Source of the DNA: Rana temporaria
Taxonomy: Eukaryota; Chordata; Amphibia; Anura; Ranidae
Length of the DNA stretch: 64,000 bases
Assembly: GCF_905171775.1 (NCBI RefSeq)
Contig: NC_053489.1
Span: forward strand, 333,904,089-333,968,088
Reading direction: 5' to 3'
Shown: positions 55,986 through 64,000 of the stretch, one piece after another
How the letters are laid out: every line of letters begins with the position of its first letter
Position numbering within the stretch: the stretch's first letter is position 1
The notes under the pieces: generated by a model
Seen by the model: only the letters and a program-made list of their open reading frames with translations
What the model was told of the DNA's origin: nothing
The model's database searches: none
Translations under genes and position numbers: made by a program

Positions 55986-56425
55986 GTGATTAACATTTTT
56001 ATTAGCAGAGAACTAACTGTTTTCACCACTGATGGCCAACATTGTGGAAATAGTGGGCCATTCTTAGTAGAGTACATAAAAATCTCTGCTGAAAGGCCGG
56101 AAGCTTCCATAAAGACAAGTGACAAATAAAGCAGAACAAAAGGATATTTTTTTAAGAAAAAAAGAGGTTCGGGATTGCAAAAAAAAAAAAACAATTATAC
56201 TCACCTAGGTGGATGCTGAATCTGTACCCTCTCTGCATTGAGAATCAAACACCACCAATTGCTCAGTTCTCCCCTTCTACTCTGAGCAGAGAGCCATAAC
56301 TGTCAGTGGTTCTCTACCCTCCCCTCCAGCACTGGCGCGCTGGGCTGTGGAGAAGGTGGTCAGGATCTTTACCGAGCCTGGACTGTCAGTCAGTGCAGTC
56401 AGCCGGCAACACACAGACATTAATG
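55986..56425 (+). other. intron sequence, nothing recognised
   Basis: AT-rich then moderately GC-rich intron. No element boundaries seen. Confidence 0.35.
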
Positions 56426-57202
56426 TCTAAACGCTGGCAACAAAAGTGAGTACACCCCTAAGTGAAAATGTCCAAATTGTGCCCAATTAGCCATTTTCCC
56501 TCCCCATGTAATGTGACTCGTTAGTGTTACAAGGTCTCAGGTGTGAATGGGGAGCAGGTGTGTTAAATTTGGTGTTATCGCTCTCACTCTTTCATACTGT
56601 TCACTGGAAGTTCTACATGGCACCTCATGGCAAAGAACTCTCTGAGGATCTGAAAAAAAGAATTGTTGCTCTACATAAAGATGGCCTAGGCTATAAGAAG
56701 ATCGCTAAGACCCTGAAACTGAGCTGCAGCACGGTGTTTAAGACCATACAGTGGTTTAACAGGACAGGTTCCATTCAGAACAGGCCTCGCCATGGTCGAC
56801 CAAAGAAGATGAGTGCACGTGCTCAACGTCATATCCAGAGGTTGTCTTCGGGAAATAGACGTATGAATGTTGCCAGCATTGCTGCAGAGGTTGAAGGGGT
56901 GGTCAGGTCAGCCTGTCAGTACTTAGACCATACGCCACAACACTGTATCAAATTGGTCTGCATGGCTGTCGTCCCAGAAGGAAGCCTCTTCTAAAGATGA
57001 TGCACAAGAAAGCCCGCAAACAGATTATTGAAGACAAGCAGACTAAGGACATGGATTACTGGAACCATGTCCTGTGGTCTGATGAGACCAAGATAAATTT
57101 ATTTGGTTCAGATGGTGTCAAGTGTGTGTGGTGGAAACCAGGTGAGGAGTACAAAGACATGTGTGTCTTTCCTACATTCAAGCATGGTGGTGTGTCAGAG
57201 AA
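56426..57202 (+). pseudogene. broken Tc1-like transposase
   Basis: The left flank contains CAAAAGTGAGTACACCCCTAA, a typical Tc1 terminal tract. Coding begins ATG at 56617 with MAPHGKELSEDLKKRIVALH, a helix-turn-helix DNA-binding start, and RPRHGRPKKMS (a GRPK-like hook). A one-base frameshift near 56900 moves the continuation to another frame, where MMHKKARKQ (56997) and the WSDETKINLFGSDG catalytic block (first Asp of the DD34E triad) are read. The alignment stops after KHGGVS near 57202, so the second Asp and the Glu are lost. Inactive. Confidence 0.85.
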
Positions 57203-57489
57203 ACTAGTAGACCAGACTGTGTGACTGCATAGAGGAGACCAGAAACGCATATAAGTGAAAGAAAAATGTATTTATTAAAAAGGTGACAAACAAGTGAAAA
57301 CAACCAGTGCACAACCCACAACAAATACACCAGGGGATATAAGCAGGATAGGGGGCAAGGAGCAAGACGGACAGGGAGAGCAAGGATGGATAGGCTGCGG
57401 GGCAGGGATCCAAAGGAAATCAGGATACAGACGGGACAGGTCCAGGAAGGGCTGGGATAAGGATCAGATCGGATCGAGTCGGGTCAGAA
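57203..57489 (+). other. unassigned sequence following the Tc1 break
   Basis: Moderately repetitive, purine-rich on the plus strand (AGGAGCAAGACGGACAGGGA). Not recognised. Confidence 0.35.
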
Positions 57490-57592
57490 GCATTAACTTC
57501 AATGGGGTTCTAAATGTTCCCGCGAACGTTCGGTCCGTTCCAAGGTTCTGGTGCGAACCGAACGGGGGGGGGTGTTCGGCTCATCCCTACTC
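57490..57592. mobile_element. solo end of the TAGGGATGAGC hAT family
   Basis: AGGTTCTGGTGCGAACCGAA and GTGTTCGGCTCATCCCTA are the inverse complement of the left end of the hAT at 10750. No partner end or duplication is seen. Confidence 0.6.
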
Positions 57593-58056
57593 CAAAACGT
57601 TGGTAGGGGTTCATTGAGCAATGAGCAACTTCTGCCTTTTAGATGAGTAACTTCTGTCGCCAATGATCTTTTTAGCATTCTGTAAGGGGGGGGGGGGGGG
57701 TTCCTCCCAATTACCACAAATGTAAGGAGCCATTTCCTCATTGACCATCATACTAATATATCATAAGCTGTAGATATAATTACTACTATTAGAGGTTCAC
57801 TGAGCCCAGAATGTTATTTCAAGATTATTAAAAAGGTTGAGAAAGGCTGGTGTAGAGGGAGCCTGTGGGTGTGAGATAAAAGCACTGCAAGCAAATTTCC
57901 CTGAAATGCAGGTTTAAATTAACCCCATACAGTGCTTGGGTAGGCTTGTGTACAATCCCCAGTGATGACAAATTATTTTTATTTTTCAAATATAATTCTG
58001 TGAAGTTTAAGTTCCAATAGTTTCATTAATTATGATTTTTTTTATTTTTTTTTAAG
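57593..58056 (+). other. intron sequence before exon 13
   Basis: Contains a G-run at 57687-57700 and a long T-rich tract before the acceptor. No repeat recognised. Confidence 0.45.
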
Positions 58057-58176
58057 CCTTACAATTTTTATTGTTATTTTGCTGATGGTTCTGCAAGTTG
58101 TGTTAGCTGGGAAGTTCTTTCTACAAAATAAAATATCACCAGAAGATAAACAGAAGCCCCTAGCTCTAAATAACAG
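58057..58176 (+). CDS. STRA6-family exon 13 of window
   Basis: 120 bp. Acceptor TTTTTTAAG, donor AACAG/GTATTA. Completes Val and encodes LTIFIVILLMVLQVVLAGKF, then FLQNKISPEDKQKPLALNN and two bases of an Arg codon. It aligns with the family segment just before the final membrane span (an NRR-type junction). Later exons were not found before 64000. Confidence 0.83.
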
Positions 58177-58373
58177 GTATTATTTATACTCTATTATTTG
58201 TAAATGCAATTTATAACATATGTATTCTTGGGGAATACACATTTCTCAATTAAAGGTAACTTCTTAGGCCTGCCATAGACGGATCAAAATTTGGCCGGTT
58301 CAGCAAGAATCAGACGAATTTCAATCCATCTATGGGCAGACTGGTTGTACTGAAATCGATCCATCAATCAACT

Positions 58374-58882
58374 TTAAATGGGGTTGTAAAGGAAAAAAAA
58401 TGTTTTCCCCAAATAGCTTCCTTTACCTAAGTGCAGTCCTCCTTCACTTACCTCATCCTTCCATTTTGCTTTTAAATGTCCTTATTTCTTCTGAGAAATC
58501 CTTACTTCCTGTTCTTCTGTCTGTATCTCCACACAGTAATGCGAGGCTTTCTTCCTGGTGTGGAGAAAGCCTCTTGAGGGGGGAGGGGGCGAGTAGGAGT
58601 GTCAGGACGCCCACTAACACACAGCTCCTTTCTCTATCTGCAAAGTAGAGAGTGTCCTGACTTGCCTGCTCGCCCCCTCCCCCCTCAAGAGGCTTTCTCC
58701 ACACCAGGGAGAAAGCCTTGCATTACGGTGATGAGTTACAGACAGATGAACAGGAAGTGAGCATTTCTCAGAAGAAATAAGGACATTTAAAAGCAAAATT
58801 GAAGGATGAGGTAAGTGAAGGAGGACTGCACTAAGGTAAAGGAAGCTATTTAGGGGAAAAAAATCCTTTACAACCCCTTTAA
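58374..58882. mobile_element. hairpin TTAA MITE, intact
   Basis: TTAAATGGGGTTGTAAAGG at the left, CCTTTACAACCCCTTTAA at the right. Uninterrupted 0.5-kb copy whose arms mirror each other around about 58630 (CTTTCTCTATCTGCAAAGTAG centre). It serves as the empty-site reference for the invaded copies at 18506 and 29364. Confidence 0.85.
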
Positions 58883-59093
58883 CTTCAATCAACTTCAACA
58901 ACCATTCAACAATTTTTGATTTGCACAATCACTGCCAGCAGCTATAGCAGCCAGTAGTCATTGTATTCTGCCGTTGGAGAAGGCTATCTGCGCTCCCCGC
59001 CGGCAGAACACAATAGCGCTGCATTGACAGTGTTGATGAGGGTATCAAGCAATTTTATTTCCTTCAACTACAGGTTGAAGGAAAGAAAATTGC

Positions 59094-60723
59094 TTAACCA
59101 CTTCCGCCCCGGAGGATTTGGCTGCCCAATGACCGGGCCATTTTTTGCGATTCGGCACTGCTTTCTTTTAGTGGTATTTGATAACCTCTGCGGTTTTTAT
59201 TTTTTGCGCTATAAACAAAAAAATAGCGACAAATTTGAAAAAAAAGCTATATTTTTAACTTTTTGCTATAATAAATATCCCCCAAATATATATAAAAAAA
59301 AAAAAAATTTCCCCTCAGTTTAGGTCGATATGTATTATTCTACATATTTTTGTTAAAAAAAAAATCACAATAAGCGTATGTTGATTTGTTTGCCCAAAAG
59401 TTATAGGCCCAGATTCACAAAGGACTTACGACGATGTATCTCCACGTACGCCGTCGTAAGTCCGAATGTGCGCCGTCGTATCTTTGCGACTGATTCATAG
59501 AATCAGATACGCCTCACTGTTGCCAAGATACAAGCTGGGTAAGTCTCCTACGCTGTCGTATCTTGGGGTGCATATTTACGCTGGCCTCTAGGGGTGCTTC
59601 TGTATATTTCCACGTCGAATATGCAAATGAGCTAGATACGCCAATTCACGAACGTACTTGCACCCGGCATATTAAAATACGCTGTTTACGTAAGGCGTAC
59701 GACCGGCGTAACTTTACCCCTCATAAAGCAGGGGTAAGTCATGTTAAGGTATGGACGTCGGAAACGTCGGAACAGCGTCGTATTTTACGTCGTTTGCGTA
59801 AGTCGTACGTGAATGGGGATAGGCGTAGGTTACGTTCACGTCGACTAAGCATTGAGCCGGCGTAATTTACGGAGAAAATTTGACGTGATACTGAGCATGC
59901 GCGCCCATGCGCCGTTCGTTAGTCACGTCATTTACGTGGGGGTCACGATTTATTTCCATACAACACTCCCCCTACCAGCCTACTTTGAATTACGCGGGCT
60001 TATGCCGGCCCATTTACGCTACGCCGCCGCAACTTACGGAGCAAGTGCTTTGTGAATACTGCACTTGCCTGTCTAAGTTGCGGTGGCGTAGCGTAAATAG
60101 GATACGCTACGCCCAACTAAAGATACGCCATTGTATCTGAATCTGGCCCAAAGTGTCTACAAAATAGTGGATAGAATTATAGCATTTTTTTTATAAGTTT
60201 TTTTTTATTAGTAATGGCGGCAATCTGCAATTTTTATCGTGACTGCGACATTATGGTGGACATATCGGACACTATTTTGGGACCATTGTCATTTATACAG
60301 TGATAAGTGCAATAAAAATGCACTGATTACAGTGTAAATGACACTGGCAGGGAAGGGGTTAACCACTAGGGGGCGAGGAAGGGGTTAAGTGTGTACTAGG
60401 GAGTGATTCTAACGGTGGGGGCTGGGCTACATGTGACACAATAGTTATCACTGCTCCCGATGACAGGGAGCAGTAGATCAGTGTCCTGTCACAAGGCAGA
60501 ACAGGGAAATTCCTTTTTTACACTGGCATCCCCCTGTTCTGCAGCTCCGTGACACAATCGCGGACACCCGGCGGACATCGAGTCAGCGGGACCCGAGGTC
60601 ACACTTACGGAGCTTGTGCGCCCGCAACCACGAGATTTAAAGGGGACGTACAGGTACGTCCATATGCGCAGCCGTGCCATTCTGCCGACATAAATAGTCG
60701 CGCAGCGGTCGGCAAGTGGTTAA
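59094..60723. mobile_element. TTAACCACTT element with nested palindrome
   Basis: TTAACCACTTCCGCCCCGG at the left, GGCAAGTGGTTAA at the right. A palindromic MITE at 59406-60148 interrupts the AAAGTTATA / GTGTCTACAAAATAG continuity. Confidence 0.75.
59406..60148. mobile_element. GC-rich palindromic MITE
   Basis: GGCCCAGATTCACAAAGG at the left, TGAATCTGGCC at the right. Long CpG-containing arms with TACGCCGTCGTAAG and CTACGCCGCCGCAACTTACG tracts. ORFs here are arm reads. Confidence 0.72.
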
Positions 60724-60902
60724 TGTATGGCCTGCCTTAGGAGGGGTCATACCAGCATAGCAAAGGCAAACATCCATTGCTGAAGGTGACTACTGTGTTA
60801 CCCAACTCTCGTGGGGCACAACTGGTGCTAGTTCCAGAGCAAGTGTATCATGGCATGTGATGCTATAAGAAGAGATGCCAAAGGCCTGTTTGATACAGAA
60901 CC
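60724..60902 (+). other. unassigned intron or flank
   Basis: Short stretch with no recognised feature. Confidence 0.35.
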
Positions 60903-61398
60903 ATAGGTGTGTGCATCCTATTGCATTAGAGTGTGCACCCCAAAGCTCAAAAACAGAGCAACAGAGGCAGTAGCTAGGCGGTAGGGAGTGCAAAGCACAT
61001 GTGAATGAGTTATTTTATTTTTATTTTTTTAACTTGCCCTTTTGGGGGGCTTTTGGGAAATATCAGGATTCTAAACATCCCCCGGATGTCTTACATTTGA
61101 GACTGAATAATTGACTGAGGACAGGATGGAGGCACAGATGCTAGAACCGATCCCCCTACAGCACAGCTGGAGGGAGGGAGACGAGAAGCGCCAGCAGCAC
61201 TGCAATGGGAGGAACAAGATGATCGATATCTGCAATAAGGCAGTAGAGTCGGTCCTCCTGCTTGGAAGTTGCTTGGGCCCCCTTTTCAGCAAATCGGACA
61301 TGGAGGGCAGGGTGTACTGCCTTATCTTCGGCCCTGCCGCACAGGATGATTAGGATGTGCCCAGGCACACCCGGGAAAACCCCCTGCGCAAGGCCTAT
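60903..61398. mobile_element. diverged relative of the CATAGGCGTGCGC hAT MITE
   Basis: CATAGGTGTGTGCATCCTAT at the left and CTGCGCAAGGCCTATG at the right resemble the element at 30566-30995. A clean 8-bp duplication is not visible, so it is older or rearranged. Confidence 0.5.
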
Positions 61399-61668
61399 GC
61401 ACAGATCATAATGAAAGTGCTGATTGCAACTTTAAAGAAGGTGCTAGTAGGCTTTAGCAGGCTTTCAACAAGCTTCAAGAAGTACTGATGCCTACTGGCA
61501 ACTTGTTTAAAACATCTAGTAAGGATCTGTGTTTAACATTTACAAACTGGAGTTGAATGGTACTTTAAAAACTTTAACAAATCTTGCTGAAAGCTCTGTC
61601 ATTGCTTTGTCAAAACTTGTTGTTCATACTGCTCTTATACCAGCTTGAGCCTGCATGAAACAGGCCTT
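61399..61668 (+). other. unassigned sequence
   Basis: AT-rich, with short imperfect inverted words (AAAGCCTGCTAA-like). Nothing firm. Confidence 0.3.
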
Positions 61669-62227
61669 GAGCCACGTACACATGACCGTTTTTCGGGTTC
61701 TAAAAAATGAAGTTTTTTTTTAATGCCATTAAAAACGATCGTGTGTGGGCTTCAGAGCATTTTTCACGATCTAAAAAAATGGCAACATTTCTATTTTTTC
61801 ACATAGTTTTTAACGTTTTTATTTTTAAGGTTGTAAAAAATGGTCGTGTGTGGGCTTTAACGACGTGAAAAAAACACGCATGCTCAGAAGCAAGTTATAA
61901 GACGGGAGCGCTCATTCTGGTAAAACTACCGTTCGTAATAGAGTAAGCACATTCATCACGCTGTAACAGACAGAAAAACGTGAATCGTCTTTTACTAACA
62001 CAAAATCAGCTAAAGCAGTCCAAAGGGTCGCGCCATCCGAATGGAACTTCCCCTTTATAGTGCCTTCGTACGTGTTGTACGTCACCGCACTTTACTAGAG
62101 CATTTTTTTTTTCACGATTGTGTGTAGGCAAGGCCGTTTTAATGATCGGGTTGAAAAGAAAAAAAAATTCTAGACCCTTAAAAACGTAATTTTTTAGAAC
62201 CCGAAAAACGGTCGTGTGTACACGGCA
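61669..62227. mobile_element. Harbinger-like MITE
   Basis: TGAGCCACGTACACATGACCG at the left and CGGTCGTGTGTACACGGCA at the right; TTA follows the right end, the left side is degenerate. ACCGTTTTTCGGGTTCTAAAA is mirrored near the right end. Confidence 0.65.
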
Positions 62228-62299
62228 TTAGAATTAGTAATACGTTCTGAAAGCTAGTAGTGAACTAAGCAGCTTAGAAATTATTCAGCCACTTGAGAA

Positions 62300-64000
62300 C
62301 AGATCCACAAAAGGGATACGCCGTCGTATCCCTGTTTCTATCTATGCGACTGATTCACAGAATCAGTTACGCATACAGTAGGTGTTTGTGATATTGTGCT
62401 TTTAGCACGACAGCGTCGCGCTGATACTCGGCGACAGGGTGCCGAGATCTCGCCGACATCTCACACTCACTGGAATAGTGACAGCACATCCCAGCACGTG
62501 GTAGGTATCACATGGGTAGGTACAGAGCATGATGGGACTGTGAGGCCTATATAGGTCCGATGCAAGGCGCGCATCCGTCATTTCAGCGAGGAGGACCGGC
62601 GTGTCAACATCGGGAGAAGGAGAGAAGTGAAGAACATGACGTCACAGCACGGAAGAAGAACTCGTCACAGCACGGAAGGAGAAGACGTACAGCACGGAAG
62701 AAGACACCGGACAGCGAGACGAAGAACCGGGGTGCGCCGAGTCAACAACGGAGAGCGGCAAAGACAGAAAGAGAACCCCGGAGAGTTGAGAAGACCCGTC
62801 GGGATAGCGGAAGAAGAAGAGCCCCGCCGAAGACGCCGGAGGAAACCCGCCGGGGGGGTGGGGGCTTTTTTAAAAGCCACCCCCCCCCGGCGGTGGAAGA
62901 GAACCAGACGGCGGCCCCCACCCACCCGAAGACGTCAAAGAAGAAGCCCCCCCTGGTAAAAGAGCTAAGAAGACAGGGGGCGGCCTCCGGAGCAGAAAAA
63001 TAAAATATTTTAATACACTGTGTGGTTTATTTGTGTTTTTACCACTTTTCTTGCAGGTGAATGGGTAGGGGTACGATGTACCCCATACTCATTCACTTAG
63101 GGTGGGGGGGCCGGTATCTGGGGGCCCCCTTATTAAAGGGGGCTCCCAGATTCCGATAAGCCTCCCGCCCGCATACCCCGACAACCAACGGCCAGGGTTG
63201 TCGGGAAGGGGCCCTGTCCTCATCAACATGGGGACAGGGTGCTCTGAGGTGGGGGGGCCGCAGTGCGCCCCCCCTGCCCCAGAGCACCCAACCCCCCCAT
63301 GTTGAGGGCATGCAGCCTGGTACGGCTCAGGAGGGGGGGGGGGCGCTCGCTCGTCCCCATTCCCTTCCTGGCTGGCCGGGTAGCGTGCTTTGGATACGGG
63401 TCTGGTATGGATTGTAGGGGGACCCCCTACGCCGTTTTTTTCGGCGTAGGGGGGCTCTCCTTACAACCCATAACAGACCTAAGGGCCCGGTATGCTCCTG
63501 AGGGGGGGACCCATGCCGGATTTTTATTTAAAATCCGGCGGGGACTTCCCCCTCAGGATTCATAACAAACGCCGCACACGTGTAGAATTGGCGGGAATCC
63601 AAGTCGGATCTCCCGTCGCTTCTATGACGGCTCTGTCTCCATCGCGGCAAGCCAGCTCGGCGCTGGCTCCCGCGATGGGGCTCGTAGGTGCTCAATCTCG
63701 CCGAGAAAGAGAGCGAGATTGACACAAAATCGGGTTCACCTACTGTAGATATTCCTAAGATCCGGCAGGTGTAATAGTTTTACACTGTCGGATCTTAGGA
63801 TGCAGTACCGCGGCCGCCGCTGGGGGCATTTCTCGTCGAAATTCCGATTCGGGTATGCAAATTAGCATTTACGGAGATCCACGAAGCGGTTCCCTTCGTG
63901 AAGTCTCCGTAAATTGTTAGTTTGCAAACGCAAAGATAGGGTACCTTTTACAAAGTGTAAAGTTAGTACACCTTGTAAAAGTATACCCTTCTTTCCCGCG
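62300..64000. mobile_element. palindromic-family element, open at window end
   Basis: The left part shares AAAGGGATACGCCGTCGTATCCC and ATGCGACTGATTCACAGAATC with the GGCCC..GATTC family. The middle (62560-63730) is a strongly GC/purine-rich region with CACGGAAGAAGA repeats, G-runs and two small hairpins (for example CCCCTACGCCG / CGGCGTAGGGG at 63424-63453). Basic, low-complexity ORFs (such as 62560-63003) show no known domain. Right end outside the window. Confidence 0.45.

Larger units (their letters stand above)
6637..58176 (+). other. STRA6-family retinol receptor gene (partial, 13 exons)
   Basis: Thirteen GT-AG exons totalling 1301 bp join without a phase error into about 433 residues. 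The chain matches the vertebrate STRA6 family along its length: a transmembrane start, a GFAFGAIANKVMSLF segment, a TLIW / ASCPHGE junction, an HVKRLFRKPVE segment before a WDP..KFPGRM block, and later hydrophobic spans. STRA6 proteins are plasma-membrane receptors that take retinol from RBP4 to intracellular binding protein. Full-length family members are about 620-670 residues, so the start-codon exon(s) and the C-terminal exons are outside the window. The last exon ends with AG awaiting a completing base. I cannot decide between STRA6 and STRA6L/RBPR2. Introns are almost wholly transposon debris, the largest (exon 8 to 9) exceeding 10 kb. Confidence 0.85.
58265..60740. mobile_element. outer foldback with two TTAA elements inside
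   Basis: GGCCTGCCATAGACGG near 58268 and GTATGGCCTGCCTTA near 60726 appear to be its two ends. Inside are a hairpin TTAA MITE (58374-58882) and a TTAACCACTT element (59094-60723). The remaining native arms are short. Confidence 0.45.

Noticed and set aside
1..64000. CRISPR arrays, tRNA or rRNA genes, bacterial operons or phage genes
   Set aside because: None found. Regular repeats are eukaryotic satellites or MITEs, and the gene is spliced.

Overview
This is nuclear DNA from a vertebrate, most likely a frog. The evidence is a multi-exon vertebrate membrane-receptor gene with canonical GT-AG introns, set in dense DNA-transposon debris: TTAA-flanked hairpin elements, hAT elements with 8-bp target duplications, PIF/Harbinger-like elements with 3-bp duplications, Tc1 relics, LINE scraps, and a Ty3/gypsy-type LTR element. 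I infer the amphibian (possibly ranid) assignment from the repeat style; the sequence does not prove it. There is no prokaryotic operon, CRISPR array, tRNA or rRNA that I can support.

Host gene: thirteen consecutive plus-strand exons between 6637 and 58176 join with perfectly matching codon phases. They encode about 433 residues of a multipass protein of the STRA6 family (cell-surface receptor/transporter for retinol carried by RBP4; STRA6 or its paralog STRA6L/RBPR2). The first coding exon(s) with the start codon and the C-terminal exons lie outside the window. Everything between the exons is intron.

Most notable feature: a recently inserted LTR retroelement at 2008-5295. It has TG...CA LTRs (two substitutions plus one 55-bp indel between them), an AATAC target duplication, a primer-binding-site-like start and a polypurine tract. 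It has no pol. Its single 650-codon ORF fuses a Ty3/gypsy-type Gag with a CCHC zinc knuckle to about 140 residues that look like vertebrate HEXIM1/2, the 7SK-snRNP inhibitor of P-TEFb. The basic 7SK-binding segment, the P-TEFb-binding PYNT-like motif (here PYTTTQFLM) and the C-terminal coiled coil are present. The acidic regulatory segment that separates the last two in HEXIM1 is missing. This looks like transduction of a host transcription regulator into a Gag-only element.

Layout: 1-6600, foldback elements, a LINE scrap, and a TTAA element hosting the Gag-HEXIM element; 6.6-14.3 kb, exons 1-2 with a three-level nest of hAT, hAT and MITE; 14.3-22.0 kb, exons 3-5 and a TTAA element carrying three separate insertions, one of them a hAT full of palindromes; 22-32 kb, exons 6-8 and more nested elements; 32-42.4 kb, a Tc1 relic split by a 4.7-kb hAT that contains a roughly 3-kb CT-rich minisatellite, then exon 9; 42.4-51.9 kb, multi-level nests, a tandem MITE pair and exon 10; 51.9-58.2 kb, exons 11-13 and a broken Tc1 transposase; 58.2-64 kb, repeats only.
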